DNA of 64,000 nt from CBDEGK01 sp965237855 (GTDB lineage: Bacteria; Pseudomonadota; Gammaproteobacteria; Pseudomonadales; Halieaceae), in assembly GCA_965237855.1 (NCBI GenBank), contig CBDEGK010000008.1:186001-250000 (forward strand). Direction: 5' to 3'. Shown here in pieces: positions 42,979-52,079 of the stretch. Below the pieces are notes generated by a model. It was not told the DNA's origin. It searched no databases and was given only the letters and a program-made list of their open reading frames with translations. Every line of letters starts with the position of its first letter. Within the stretch, counting starts at the first letter, position 1. The position numbers and the translations under genes are program-made.

Positions 42979-44281
42979 GCTGCTCCAGGTCTTGTCGAAG
43001 CGTTCGAGTCGCCATCAAATACGCCCCGCCACTGAAGAAATAGGCGAGATACATAATCAGCATGGCGCTGCGCAAGGATTCCGCGTTGTTGGCGGAGTAG
43101 GGCAATAGCGCATCGCTGAGCCAGCCGGACAGCACCGGGCCAATCACCAACCCCACCACGTTTATAGTGAAGAAAAGAATCGCTGAAGCCGTGGCGCGCA
43201 TGCGCGGCGACACCAGGCTGTGGGTAATGGCCAGCGTGGGCCCCAACCACATGGAACCGAGCAACAAGGGCACCGTGTAGAGCGCAATGGAGAGATACAG
43301 CTCATTGACCAACAGGGCCGCGTAGGCAAACGGTACCGCCACCATGGTGGAAATGGCACAAACCCACAGGTACCAGCGTACATCTCGCTGGCCCAGGTGA
43401 TCGGCCAGGTAACCCGCGGAGAAATTGCCGATAACACCGGTCACGCCAATGAGAATGCCCATGGGCAGTGTCACCGTCAAAATACTGTCTGTGGAAATGC
43501 CGTATTGACGTAAGTAGAAAGAGATCAGGAACGCACCAACGCCGTAACCGACAAAGCTGTGCAGTCCCGCCCCAATCGATAACCAGACAAACGACCTGGC
43601 ACCAGACAGTCGGTTCATCACCTGCCTAAAAGAAGGTGCCTTTTGCGCAGCGTCAAAGGCATCATAACGACCCCGTAGCGGTTCCTTCAGCGTCAAGCGG
43701 ATGACCGCCGCCAGGAAAACGCCGGGCAGACCAATGACAATAAATACCGTACGCCAGCCGAAATTGTCATTCACCCAGCCACCAAACACATAGGCCAGGA
43801 ATACGCCGATGGAAATACCCGATGAGTAGAGGGCCAGGGCGCGAGCCCGTTCGCCCGGGGCAAACAGATCGGAAATCATTGAGTGCGAGGGCGGGCTGCC
43901 GCCGGCTTCGCCAACTCCCACGCCAAAGCGGGCCAGCGCCAGGTGCCAAAAGGTTTGTGCGGCACCCTGCACCATGGTCAGGAGGCTCCAGGCAGCGATC
44001 GCCAACGCCACGATATTGCGGCGATTGCCCACCTCGGCCCAACGGGCAATGAATATACCCACCACCACGTAGAACACCGCAAAGAAAGCGCCCTGTAGTA
44101 GTCCCAGCTGCAAATCTGACAACAGCAGTTCGTTCTTGATGGGTTCCTGGATGGTTGAGAGTATTTGTCGGTCGACAAAATTGAAGGTGTAGACCAGGGT
44201 CAAAATACCCAGGGTATAATACTTGGTGAACGTTGACAGTTCATCGGTCCCCACCCCGGCCGGGGTTTGTGATTCACTCAA
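42959..44281 (-). CDS. MFS transporter (spinster-like)
   Basis: A 440-residue 12-helix MFS protein with the features of the spinster-type group: LVYTFNFVDRQILSTIQEPI in helix 1, motif A-like ARWAEVGNRRNIV, FGVGVGEAGGSPPSHSMISD, and LFAPGERARALALYSSGISI. Bacterial members often sit near aromatic or steroid catabolic genes. It diverges from the serine hydrolase gene over 143 bp. Confidence 0.88.
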   Translation of the reverse strand: MSESQTPAGVGTDELSTFTKYYTLGILTLVYTFNFVDRQILSTIQEPIKNELLLSDLQLGLLQGAFFAVFYVVVGIFIARWAEVGNRRNIVALAIAAWSLLTMVQGAAQTFWHLALARFGVGVGEAGGSPPSHSMISDLFAPGERARALALYSSGISIGVFLAYVFGGWVNDNFGWRTVFIVIGLPGVFLAAVIRLTLKEPLRGRYDAFDAAQKAPSFRQVMNRLSGARSFVWLSIGAGLHSFVGYGVGAFLISFYLRQYGISTDSILTVTLPMGILIGVTGVIGNFSAGYLADHLGQRDVRWYLWVCAISTMVAVPFAYAALLVNELYLSIALYTVPLLLGSMWLGPTLAITHSLVSPRMRATASAILFFTINVVGLVIGPVLSGWLSDALLPYSANNAESLRSAMLIMYLAYFFSGGAYLMATRTLRQDLEQPISGDA

Positions 44282-44424
44282 AGTGGCATCCTCATTGGGA
44301 CGTTTATTATTATTCGCCCAAAGCTATTGTAGCGTTCTTTACGCTCGCGGTTTAGTGAGAGAGCTTGAACAGCGCCCGGCCCAATCTGTAGGTATACTTA
44401 GTGAAAAGGACAGTTTAGTCAGAC

Positions 44425-45735
44425 ATGATGAGTAGTAGCATAAATAACCACCTTCGTATCGAAGGTACAGTAGCCCCCGGGTTTGAAGCCGTTAAGCAAT
44501 TGTATGAACACAATATGCGAACCCTGGCCGAAAGGAACACGCAACTGTGTGTGTACTATAAGGACGAGAAAGTAGTCGACCTGTGGGCTTCAGCCTCACA
44601 GGATGCGGATTTCTCCGCGGACTCCTTGGTCAATGTGTTTAGCAGCGGTAAAAGCCTGACAGCGATTGCCATGGCCTCGCTGGTGGGCAAAGGGCTGCTG
44701 AATTACCGTGCGAAAATTACCGACTACTGGCCAGAATTTGGCGGCTGCGGCAAGCAAGACCTGACGGTGGCTGCGCTGATGCGCCACGAGGCGGGCCTGG
44801 CCTCTTTTAATACCACGCTGGAGCCGACGGACTTGCTGGCTGAGAACATCAAGCAAAACAAGATTGGCAAGATTATCGAGGACCACCCACAGACATTTCG
44901 TCAGGGGGAGGGCGCCGCCAGGGAATATCACGCCATTAGCCGCGGCTGGATTGCCAACGAAGTGTTCCGTCGTGTCGACCCGGCGGGGCGCACCATCGGT
45001 GAATTCCTGCGCGAAGACATCAGCGGCCCGCTCCAGGTCGATGCCATCATTGGGGCCAACAAAGATGAGCTGGAGCGAATCAGCCCGGTGAAGCCGCTGG
45101 GGTTTTGGTTCCAGTTTGTGCAAAGTTTAATACCCAAATTCCTCAAACGGAAAATGGAAAAGAATATTTTTCAGATCCTGGCCATGATCTTGCGACTGAT
45201 TCCCGCCATGCGCGGCAGCACCATGCGCACCAGGCAAATTCCCGTCGAGGGCATGCAGGGTTTGGGCATCGATTTTTTCAACGATCCCACCTTTTCCATG
45301 GGCGAGACCCCCTCGGCCAATGCCAAGTGTTCTGCCCGCGGCCTGGCAAAAATCGCGGCCATGATGTCATCCGGCGGCAGCTGGGCCGGCACCGAGTATG
45401 TGCGTGAGGCGGGCTGGAACGCCCTGCACGGCGACCCGGTTAAAGCGGATATGGCGTTTATGACCACCAGCTTCACCCAGGGCGGGGTTAACCAGTTCAG
45501 CGCATGCAACGAGAGCAGCACGGCACTGGAGAGGGCGTTCAATACCGGCAGAGAAGGTTTTTATGGGTGGATGGGCCTGGGTGGGTCAATCTTTCAATGG
45601 CACCCCCAATACAGAATTGGTTTCGGCTATGTGCCTACGTCGTTGCATGTCATGGATTTTCTCAATGAGCGCGGCAAGGCCTACCAGGCCGAAGTGCTGC
45701 GTTGTATCGAACGCATGAATAACCAGGTTAATTGA
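44425..45735 (+). CDS. Serine hydrolase of the beta-lactamase/EstB family
   Basis: A 436-residue class-C-beta-lactamase-fold hydrolase. The catalytic SxxK is in VNVFSSGKSLTAIAMASLV, the Tyr motif in AAREYHAISRGWI, and the third motif region near the C-terminus in FYGWMGLGGSIFQW. Such proteins (EstB, LACTB-like) are mostly esterases rather than beta-lactamases. No signal peptide, so cytoplasmic. Start ATG 44425 or 44428. Confidence 0.87.
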   Translation: MMSSSINNHLRIEGTVAPGFEAVKQLYEHNMRTLAERNTQLCVYYKDEKVVDLWASASQDADFSADSLVNVFSSGKSLTAIAMASLVGKGLLNYRAKITDYWPEFGGCGKQDLTVAALMRHEAGLASFNTTLEPTDLLAENIKQNKIGKIIEDHPQTFRQGEGAAREYHAISRGWIANEVFRRVDPAGRTIGEFLREDISGPLQVDAIIGANKDELERISPVKPLGFWFQFVQSLIPKFLKRKMEKNIFQILAMILRLIPAMRGSTMRTRQIPVEGMQGLGIDFFNDPTFSMGETPSANAKCSARGLAKIAAMMSSGGSWAGTEYVREAGWNALHGDPVKADMAFMTTSFTQGGVNQFSACNESSTALERAFNTGREGFYGWMGLGGSIFQWHPQYRIGFGYVPTSLHVMDFLNERGKAYQAEVLRCIERMNNQVN

Positions 45736-45815
45736 AAATATTCCTTTACCTCAAGTACGGTTGAGGTACTAACATTCCGGCTGTCTATCGTAAATCAGTG
45801 AAGGAATGTATCCCT

Positions 45816-46322
45816 ATGAACAATACTATCGCCTTATTCTCTAGCTCCAGACGCCATGGTAATACCGGCAAGCTGTTAGATTGCGTTGCGGGAAAAACCG
45901 ATGTCGATATCGTCGATCTCGCCGAATTCAACATCGGCAGTTATGACTATGAGCACAACAATCTGGACGATGATTTCTTGCCCCTCATGCGCAAAGTACT
46001 CGACTATGACAAAATCATCTTCGCCTCGCCGGTGTACTGGTATTCCGTTACCCCCACCATGAAGGCGTTTATAGACCGTATTTCTGACTTGTTAGACCTG
46101 CCTGAATTATTGGACTCCGGGAGAAGATTGAGAGGGAAACAAGGCTATGTGCTGTGTACCTCTATTAGCGATGAAATCTCTACCTCGTTCATCGACGCCT
46201 TTAGCGAGACTTTCGGCTATTTGGGGATGGTATACAGTGGCCATCTGCACGCCAATTGCGCTGATGGCTATAAAGAAGCAGACCAGGAGAGTGACGTATT
46301 AGAATTCGTAAATTCCTTATAG
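45816..46322 (+). CDS. Flavodoxin-fold NAD(P)H-dependent oxidoreductase
   Basis: A 168-residue FMN-binding protein. ALFSSSRRHGNTGKLL is the phosphate-binding loop; IIFASPVYWYSVTPTMKAFI is the second flavin-contact motif of the NADPH-dependent FMN reductase group. ATG 45816 is chosen (AAGGA about 10 bp upstream) rather than GTG 45798. The next gene starts 5 bp after the stop, so they form an operon. Confidence 0.85.
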   Translation: MNNTIALFSSSRRHGNTGKLLDCVAGKTDVDIVDLAEFNIGSYDYEHNNLDDDFLPLMRKVLDYDKIIFASPVYWYSVTPTMKAFIDRISDLLDLPELLDSGRRLRGKQGYVLCTSISDEISTSFIDAFSETFGYLGMVYSGHLHANCADGYKEADQESDVLEFVNSL

Positions 46323-46327
46323 CACGC

Positions 46328-47251
46328 TTGACGCCGTTGGTTTCACTACTGCTAGTGATCGCCGTGGTCGCCTATGGCATGGCCCGTAGCGGACTCAAAG
46401 AGCTTGATCAGGCGGCCCGGGATGAGTTCGGCGGCGACTACCTGCAGACGACACACGGTATCTTGTCCTACACCCGCCAGGGTGCTCACGACGCCCCCGT
46501 GTTGATTCTGGTGCATGGCTTCAGTACCCCCAAATTTGTCTGGGAGCAGGTGACGCCATCGCTGTTGGAGGCGGGTTACCAGGTCATCACCTACGATCAC
46601 CTCGGCCGTGGCTTTTCAGATCGTCCCACGGGCCCCTATGATTCGGCCTTGTACCGGAGTGAATTGTCAGGACTGATAGCGGGCCTGGAGCTGGCGACGC
46701 CGCTAACCCTGGTCGGATACTCGATGGGTGGTGCCAATGTGATTGATTACGCGGCAGATCACGCGGCCCAGGTTGAGCGACTGGTGCTGATCGCGCCGGC
46801 GGGCTATATGCCCAGCTCGGCAACAGGTTCTGCTCTGGTTGCACCGGTCATCGGCGAGTGGCTGATGACGGTGCTCGGAAAATACTATGCCTACGCGGGC
46901 ATTAAAGCCGAAGTTGATGCCGGGGGTGCGCCGGCAGATATGCTCACCAAGTTTGAACAGCAAGCCGCCTACCGTGGCTATACCGAGGCGATGGTGTCGA
47001 CCGCGCGGCATTTTCCCATGGCCGACCTGGCCCACCGCTATCGGATGGTGGCCGACGCGGGACTACCGGTCGCCGCCATTGGGGGTACGGCCGACAACAT
47101 CGTGCCCTACACCGGTGCCGCCCTGATGGCAGAGGATGTGCCGCAACTCAAACTGACGACGATCGAAGGGGCAAATCACAATATGACCTTCGGCCGTGCG
47201 GAGGAGGTTGCCGCCGCGCTGGTGAGTGCACTTGATCCCATAACCCCATAA
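46328..47251 (+). CDS. Alpha/beta hydrolase, membrane-anchored
   Basis: A 307-residue alpha/beta hydrolase from TTG 46328. An N-terminal hydrophobic helix (PLVSLLLVIAVVAYGMA) is a signal anchor. HGFSTPKFVW supplies the oxyanion region, GYSMGGANV the nucleophile elbow (Ser), and GANHNMTF the catalytic His. Substrate unknown. It follows the flavodoxin-fold gene by five bases. Confidence 0.85.
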   Translation: MTPLVSLLLVIAVVAYGMARSGLKELDQAARDEFGGDYLQTTHGILSYTRQGAHDAPVLILVHGFSTPKFVWEQVTPSLLEAGYQVITYDHLGRGFSDRPTGPYDSALYRSELSGLIAGLELATPLTLVGYSMGGANVIDYAADHAAQVERLVLIAPAGYMPSSATGSALVAPVIGEWLMTVLGKYYAYAGIKAEVDAGGAPADMLTKFEQQAAYRGYTEAMVSTARHFPMADLAHRYRMVADAGLPVAAIGGTADNIVPYTGAALMAEDVPQLKLTTIEGANHNMTFGRAEEVAAALVSALDPITP

Positions 47252-47319
47252 CTGTAGGTATACTTGCGCCCTGGGCCACACCCTCGTGGCCTTGTTGTGC
47301 TTAGAATTGGAGAGTTGGT

Positions 47320-47700
47320 ATGTACAGTCACATCATGGTCGGCACTAACGACATGGATGCATCAAAGAAGTTCTACGACGCAGTCTTGGGAGCCATGGGT
47401 CATGCCCCCGGCAACATTGACCCTAAAGGCCGCTGCTTTTATTTCACCGACAGCGGTATCTTTTCCATCAGTATTCCCATCGACGGCGAGCCCGCCTGTG
47501 CGGGAAATGGCAGCACTATTGGCTTTGCCGCGAAAGACCCGGAAACCGCGGATGCCTGGCATGCAGCGGGGCTGGCCAACGGCGGCACTGCCATTGAAGA
47601 CGCACCCGGTGTGCGCGAAGGCGCGGCCGGCAAGATTTACCTGGCGTATCTGCGCGACCCGGCCGGCAACAAAATCTGCGCGTTGCACCGGATCGGTTGA
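47320..47700 (+). CDS. VOC-family protein (glyoxalase-like)
   Basis: A 126-residue VOC-fold protein starting MYSHIMVGTNDMDASKKFYD, with the pattern of two beta-alpha-beta-beta-beta units and a typical end (YLAYLRDPAGNKICALHR). It resembles lactoylglutathione-lyase-like proteins of unknown substrate. GGAGAG lies upstream. It starts a coupled run that continues to 49501. Confidence 0.88.
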   Translation: MYSHIMVGTNDMDASKKFYDAVLGAMGHAPGNIDPKGRCFYFTDSGIFSISIPIDGEPACAGNGSTIGFAAKDPETADAWHAAGLANGGTAIEDAPGVREGAAGKIYLAYLRDPAGNKICALHRIG

Positions 47701-47706
47701 TAGGCA

Positions 47707-48303
47707 ATGAGCCTGTTTGAATATCTGGGTGTCTTCCTCTCCGTCATCATGGGGTTGGGAGTCATCCACCTTCTAACCGGTGTCAGCAAGACCGTGCACG
47801 CCCGCGACACAGTGCGCATCTACTGGGTGCACCTGGTGTGGGCGTTCAACACCTTCCTGTTCATTATCGCCATCTGGTGGGGCATGTTCTGGTGGAGCGG
47901 GCAGGAGCAGTGGAGCTTCTTCCAGTTCCTGTTCATTATCCTCTACGCCATCCTGCTGTTTTTCCTGTCGTCGCTGCTCTACCCCTGGAGTTTCCCCGCC
48001 GACTTTGATTTTGAAAAACATTTCTATCGCACCCGCCGCTGGTTTTTCGGCACCATGATGGTGTGCTGGCTGGTGGATATTCCCGAAACTATGTTCAAGG
48101 CCCAGGAGGGCCTACGTGATCTGCCCGAGGCCTATTTAGTTTTCGCGTTAACTCAGGTCATCCTGGCTGCGTTGGCCATGGTCATCGACAACAAGCGATT
48201 CCACGCGGTGTATTGTGTGCTGTGGACGGTGCTTACAATGGGCTACCTGGGCGTTAGCACCCTCTACCTGGGCGTTAGCACGCTCGCTGAGAGTGCGGCT
48301 TGA
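47707..48303 (+). CDS. Hypothetical five-helix membrane protein (relative of 61610-62191)
   Basis: A 198-residue membrane protein: FEYLGVFLSVIMGLGVIHLL, IYWVHLVWAFNTFLFIIAIW, FFQFLFIILYAILLFFLSSL, FDFEKHFYRTRRWFF and two further helices. The order of FE(Y/F)L, WVHL, FF-rich helix and FDF/HLREYY segments matches the protein at 61610-62191 in the cassette-like region. Function unknown. The C-terminus contains a perfect YLGVSTL duplication. Its stop overlaps the next start (TTGA). Confidence 0.75.
   Translation: MSLFEYLGVFLSVIMGLGVIHLLTGVSKTVHARDTVRIYWVHLVWAFNTFLFIIAIWWGMFWWSGQEQWSFFQFLFIILYAILLFFLSSLLYPWSFPADFDFEKHFYRTRRWFFGTMMVCWLVDIPETMFKAQEGLRDLPEAYLVFALTQVILAALAMVIDNKRFHAVYCVLWTVLTMGYLGVSTLYLGVSTLAESAA
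48244..48285 (+). repeat. 21-bp tandem repeat, two units, inside a coding region
   Basis: TACCTGGGCGTTAGCAC plus CTC/GCTC-type spacer repeated once (48244-48264, 48265-48285, one mismatch). It encodes YLGVSTL twice, a recent in-frame duplication. Confidence 0.9.
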
Positions 48304-48800
48304 AAGTCATCTTTTCCCACGGCAAAGAAAGCGGCCCCTGGGGTAGCAAGATCAAGGCATTGGCCGATCTCGCTAGCCAGCAGGGCTGCGAGGTCGACAG
48401 CATCGACTATCAAGACCTGGTGGATGAGCCCGATGCGCGGGTAGCGCGCTTGGTTGACGCCATTGGCGCCGAAACCGCTGAAGTTCTATTGGTGGGTTCC
48501 AGCATGGGCGGCTATGTGTCGCTGGTAGCCGCCGGTAGCGTGCCTGTGAAAGGGGTGTTCCTGTTGGCACCGGCGCTGTATATCCCAGACTACCAGGTGC
48601 AGGACTACGACGCGGGGCAGGCCCACGTCGAAATCGTGCACGGCTGGGGCGACGATGTCTGTGATCCTGCAAACTCCATCCAATACGCCCAACAAGCCGA
48701 TTGCGCCCTGCATCTGATTCAGGGCGATCACCGCCTCAACAGTTCGCTGGATACCGTGTCTGCGCTGTTTAACACTTTTCTTGAGCGGATGGCCGTATGA
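48300..48800 (+). CDS. YqiA-like small alpha/beta hydrolase
   Basis: A 166-residue alpha/beta hydrolase from TTG 48300 (coupled to the previous stop). FSHGKESGPWGSK at the N-terminus, VGSSMGGYVSLVAAG as nucleophile elbow, and IQGDHRLNSSL with the catalytic His. Lidless single-domain esterases of the YqiA/YcfP type have this size. Confidence 0.83.
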   Translation: MKVIFSHGKESGPWGSKIKALADLASQQGCEVDSIDYQDLVDEPDARVARLVDAIGAETAEVLLVGSSMGGYVSLVAAGSVPVKGVFLLAPALYIPDYQVQDYDAGQAHVEIVHGWGDDVCDPANSIQYAQQADCALHLIQGDHRLNSSLDTVSALFNTFLERMAV

Positions 48801-49501
48801 AAGTGCGTTGGGAAAAGCTGGGCGTCGCGCAAATTCCCAATAACGGCGGTGAACTAAGTTTATCCGTGCGCCCGCTGGAGAAGAACCCAGAGTTCTCCAT
48901 CCGTCTATCCGGCATCCGCGGCGACCTGATGAATAGCCGCGAGCACGGTTCGGAAGAAGCCCTGGCGGAACTGGGCTGTGCTCACTTAAAAGAAATTGAG
49001 ACCGCTCATGTGCTGGTCGGCGGCCTGGGCATGGGCTTTACCCTGGCCGCCGCGCTAAACGAAGTGACCGAACACTCCACCGTCACCGTGGCCGAACTGA
49101 TTCCAGAAGTGGTGGATTGGAACCGGGGGCCGCTGGGGGAGTGCGCGGGTAATCCCCTGCAAGACTCACGGGTAACAGTCAGTGTCGGTGATGTCGGCGA
49201 AGTGCTGACCGGGCAAGCCAACACCTTTGATGCCATCCTGCTCGACGTCGACAACGGCCCCGAGGGCATTACCCAGGACAACAATGATTGGCTGTATTCC
49301 AACCTGGGATTGGAAGCTGCCTACCAGGCCTTAAAACCCGAAGGTATGCTGGCGATCTGGTCCGCTGGCAGTGACAGCTATTTTGTCATTCAACCGAAGA
49401 AAGCCGGCTTCAAGGTGGAAGTGCGCACGGTGCGGGCGCGGCCGGGCAAGGGTGCCCGCCATACCATCTTCCTGGCGCAGAAGCCGTTTCGGCCGCGCTG
49501 A
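48797..49501 (+). CDS. Spermidine-synthase-like methyltransferase-fold protein
   Basis: A 234-residue protein with the Rossmann core of spermidine synthases: HVLVGGLGMGFTLAAALNEV as motif I, VTVAELIPEVVDWNRGPLG as motif II, and FDAILLDVDNGPEG with the DVDN variation of the usual catalytic DxxD region. Many such short homologues lack aminopropyltransferase activity. Coupled to the previous gene (ATGA overlap). Confidence 0.83.
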   Translation: MKVRWEKLGVAQIPNNGGELSLSVRPLEKNPEFSIRLSGIRGDLMNSREHGSEEALAELGCAHLKEIETAHVLVGGLGMGFTLAAALNEVTEHSTVTVAELIPEVVDWNRGPLGECAGNPLQDSRVTVSVGDVGEVLTGQANTFDAILLDVDNGPEGITQDNNDWLYSNLGLEAAYQALKPEGMLAIWSAGSDSYFVIQPKKAGFKVEVRTVRARPGKGARHTIFLAQKPFRPR

Positions 49502-49550
49502 CGTTAATGACCGCGCAAGAACTGCTAGCAGAGTGTAGGAACCATTAGAG

Positions 49551-49976
49551 ATGCAGATTAGATCGCTCGATCATCTTCATATATACGCCGCGAACCCCGA
49601 ACAGTCGGCTCAGTTCTACCTTGAGCATTTTGCCGCGAGGATTATCGAGGAGAATAAGAATAAGAATAACAATGGCGACAGCCGAATCTTCCTGTCACTG
49701 GGCGGCCAGGTCGTAGTGTTGGGCGATTTTCCGCAAGGGCTGGCTCCCAAAGAACTCCCAGCTCTTGGCGATGGTGCGTATGCAACAGGTCATGGCATTT
49801 CCCACTTTGGCTTACGGGTGACTGATGTTGCAGCAGCACTCGAAGAGTTGCGCGAAGCGGGTGTTGATATCTTAAGCCAGCCAGTGACCGAGGCATCCGG
49901 ATTAACCTACGCCTATGTAGCAGCACCCGACGGTGTGGTCATTGAACTAACGCAATATGGGCGGGACGCGAAGTGA
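49551..49976 (+). CDS. VOC-family protein
   Basis: A 141-residue VOC-fold protein: IRSLDHLHIYAANPEQSAQF, HGISHFGLRVTDVAAALEEL and YVAAPDGVVIELTQ give the His, His and Glu positions of a metal site. It is unlike the VOC protein at 47320 except in fold. An insertion of Lys/Asn (NKNKNNNG) follows the first helix. Last plus-strand gene before the accessory island. Confidence 0.87.
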   Translation: MQIRSLDHLHIYAANPEQSAQFYLEHFAARIIEENKNKNNNGDSRIFLSLGGQVVVLGDFPQGLAPKELPALGDGAYATGHGISHFGLRVTDVAAALEELREAGVDILSQPVTEASGLTYAYVAAPDGVVIELTQYGRDAK

Positions 49977-50012
49977 AAGGAGCAGCGTTCATCATTCCCT
50001 ACGCTACGTAGG

Positions 50013-50483
50013 CTAAAGCCTCCGACCCAGGCGTTTCTCCACCTGGCGTTTCTCCCAATCTGAACCGTAAAAATCAAACACCTCGTAGACTTGTATTCCA
50101 TTTAACAGCAGGCCAATTCCCCAGCCCAGGGTTGGCCACCAGGCCCAGATGTAATCAGTCGTGTGGTAGTTGATGAAGAATAGCAACGGGATAACCAGGG
50201 CATAGCAGATAGCGTGACCGTAAAAACCTTTCAGGTCGCGCACGTATTCGATGGCATGTTGCTCCTCAAGGGAAAGATCGGGTGGCGAGGGCATAGTGGG
50301 TGCCTCCTTCTGTTGGAGTTCAATGAAATCGCATTCAAACACAGCCGCGAGGGATTTCAGTGATTCGGTACTGGCCTTGCCATTGCGCTCCAGGCGCTGA
50401 ATCGTGCGAACATTGAGGCCGCTCATTTCGGCCAACTGCTCTTGAGACCAACCCCGTTGTAGTCTCAATTTTCTCACAATCAT
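50013..50483 (-). CDS. XRE-type helix-turn-helix protein with 2TM domain
   Basis: A 156-residue protein. An N-terminal Cro/CI-type HTH (LRLQRGWSQEQLAEMSGLNV, RTIQRLERNGKAS) is followed by a 2TM domain (VRDLKGFYGHAICYALVIPL, then WWPTLGWGIGLLLNGIQVYE and the conserved WEKRQVEKRL end). It is a membrane-tethered transcription factor. I use ATG 50483; the frame is open to 50528. It lies at the left edge of the repeat-rich island. Confidence 0.87.
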   Translation of the reverse strand: MIVRKLRLQRGWSQEQLAEMSGLNVRTIQRLERNGKASTESLKSLAAVFECDFIELQQKEAPTMPSPPDLSLEEQHAIEYVRDLKGFYGHAICYALVIPLLFFINYHTTDYIWAWWPTLGWGIGLLLNGIQVYEVFDFYGSDWEKRQVEKRLGRRL

Positions 50484-50593
50484 CTTGCTGTGCTCCTGCG
50501 TCCACCCCGAATCATGCACTATCGACACCGTTGTCGGGTACGACAGTTAGCCGACATTCCGCCGACAGCCCTGTCTCACTGGTCGATAACCAA

Positions 50594-50667
50594 GTCCGCT
50601 GTCGGAGTATAGCCGTCATCCGGGGTATTCGCCGCTGAGGCAGCTAGACCTATAAGCGGACATAACG
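50594..50667 (+). repeat. Island repeat element, copy A
   Basis: First-half boxes GTCCGCTGTCGGAGTATAGC at 50594 and second-half GACCTATAAGCGGACATAAC at 50647. Leftmost copy. The second half ends in the core-site-like ACATAAC. Confidence 0.75.
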
Positions 50668-50788
50668 GATTGGTGATCAGCCGCATGCAGGCCTCTGTGG
50701 CCCGCCCGGAACGCCAAAGTTGATTGCCATACATTACCAAAGGTCTAGTGGAACTCCGCGGAGCCATGTCGGCGGCACGCAATTGGGA

Positions 50789-51670
50789 CTAGGTGGTTGG
50801 GGCAGTTCCATCTCTCATCACCTTGATCACAGCTGCGGCCTCTTCTCCCCCGTAGCCCGCCTTTATGGCGCGATTCAAGAGATCACGCATTAACCGTAGA
50901 AATTCAACATTGACGCCCTGATTGGCATATCCTTCTATCAACCGGGAGCAGGCAGCTTCCCAAGTTTCGATCGCTTCGTCAGAATCACCAAATGCATTTC
51001 GTGCGATGGCATTACCCTGGCGACGTATGTTAATTTGGTCGCCTGACTCGAAAAGGTCGGCGATTATGTCGACGCATTTGCCAACGTCCATACCTTCTTT
51101 CTCAATAATCTGAATACCTTGAATCATGCCCATGATGCCAGCCAGCATGGGGAGTATCGCTGCGGCACTGAGTGCGGTTGGCTCCGTAACGTTATCGCCC
51201 AGGTATCGGCTACTACCCCCGAGGCACTTCACAACGGGCTCACTTACCCGCCATGCGTCTTGCGAGCCCGCCACCACGAGCATGGCCTCTTTCGTGCCTA
51301 CAGAAATCGGACCAAAAAGGATCTCCCCGTCGAGATACAACCCGCCTTTCTGGGTCGCCCAAGCCTCCATTACCTTGGCTTCGGATGCGGATGCTGTTGT
51401 CAGCTGAATAAAGGTTTTGTCTGACAGATCACCACAGCCTTCGAGTAACAATTTGGTGTCTTCGTAGTTACTCACACAAATGACAATCAGGTCATTAGCG
51501 CCAACTCCTTTCGAGACACTACCTGCCTGGATTGCGCCTGCCTTCAACAACGGCTCCGCCCTGGATGCCGTTCGATTCCAAACGGTGACCTCATAGTCGT
51601 TCTTGAGTAGGGTCATCGCAAACGCAGAACCCATGCTGCCAAGTCCGATCACCAGTACTTTATTTGCCAT
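50789..51670 (-). CDS. NAD(P)-binding beta-hydroxyacid dehydrogenase/imine-reductase-like protein
   Basis: A 293-residue 6-phosphogluconate-dehydrogenase-like oxidoreductase: VLVIGLGSMGSAFAMTLL (Rossmann), VWNRTASRAEPL (NADP-preferring Arg), LDGEILFGPISVGTKEAML, and a C-terminal helical domain. The canonical catalytic Lys position of hydroxyacid dehydrogenases (GAGxxxK) is not evident: the stretch reads TEPTALSAAAIL. That fits imine-reductase-like members, which also lack it. It stands alone in the island between repeats A and B. Confidence 0.83.
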   Translation of the reverse strand: MANKVLVIGLGSMGSAFAMTLLKNDYEVTVWNRTASRAEPLLKAGAIQAGSVSKGVGANDLIVICVSNYEDTKLLLEGCGDLSDKTFIQLTTASASEAKVMEAWATQKGGLYLDGEILFGPISVGTKEAMLVVAGSQDAWRVSEPVVKCLGGSSRYLGDNVTEPTALSAAAILPMLAGIMGMIQGIQIIEKEGMDVGKCVDIIADLFESGDQINIRRQGNAIARNAFGDSDEAIETWEAACSRLIEGYANQGVNVEFLRLMRDLLNRAIKAGYGGEEAAAVIKVMRDGTAPTT

Positions 51671-52079
51671 GAAATGCTCCTATATTTATCAGAGGATTGG
51701 CGCGCCGTTGAATCGGACAGCTCGAATCCGCCAACCCGCCGTATAACGGCCTAATTCAGTGGACCCATTCCCATTATCACAGTTTCTCCGTAACACAATG
51801 ACTGCCTGGTGAACTGCTATTGGCGACGTGGGGTCGACATTGCACTCTCTGGATAGCAGACCGGGAATGTCCGCTTTCGGAGTATAGCCGACCCTATACG
51901 GTTGAGAGGTTTGTAGGTAGGAACCTGGGAGCCCTTAGGTCTGCTGTGACCTAGGAGCGGACATAACGACCAAGCGGAGTGAACGCGCGCAAGCCGGTCC
52001 AAAGCCACATAGCAGTCGTCCGCGTTTGTCTGACGTCAGTCCGGTTCTGCTCACTCCCGTCATTCACGGGAATGGAGAT
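51671..52079. other. Gene-free stretch with repeat B
   Basis: About 410 bp. It holds a fragment resembling the 3' extension of the island repeat near 51693-51720 (GGCGCGCCGTTGAATCGG), a TATAACGGCCTAATTCAG segment resembling half of an attC site near 51742, and the full repeat copy B. No gene seen. Confidence 0.55.
51851..51968 (+). repeat. Island repeat element, copy B (full length)
   Basis: GGATAGCAGACC, then GTCCGCTTTCGGAGTATAGC, 41 bp of variable sequence, then TTAGGTCTGCTGTGACCTAG and GAGCGGACATAACG. The boxes GTCCGCT and AGCGGAC, and AGCAGACC and GGTCTGCT, are complementary. Confidence 0.85.

Noticed and set aside
47274..47291. Terminator after the alpha/beta hydrolase at 46328-47251
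   Set aside because: A GGCCAC/GTGGCC hairpin is present but the following TTGTTGTGC is not a proper T-run.
51742..51780. Third attC site near TATAACGGCCTAATTCAG
   Set aside because: Resembles only the right arm; I found no complementary left core nearby.
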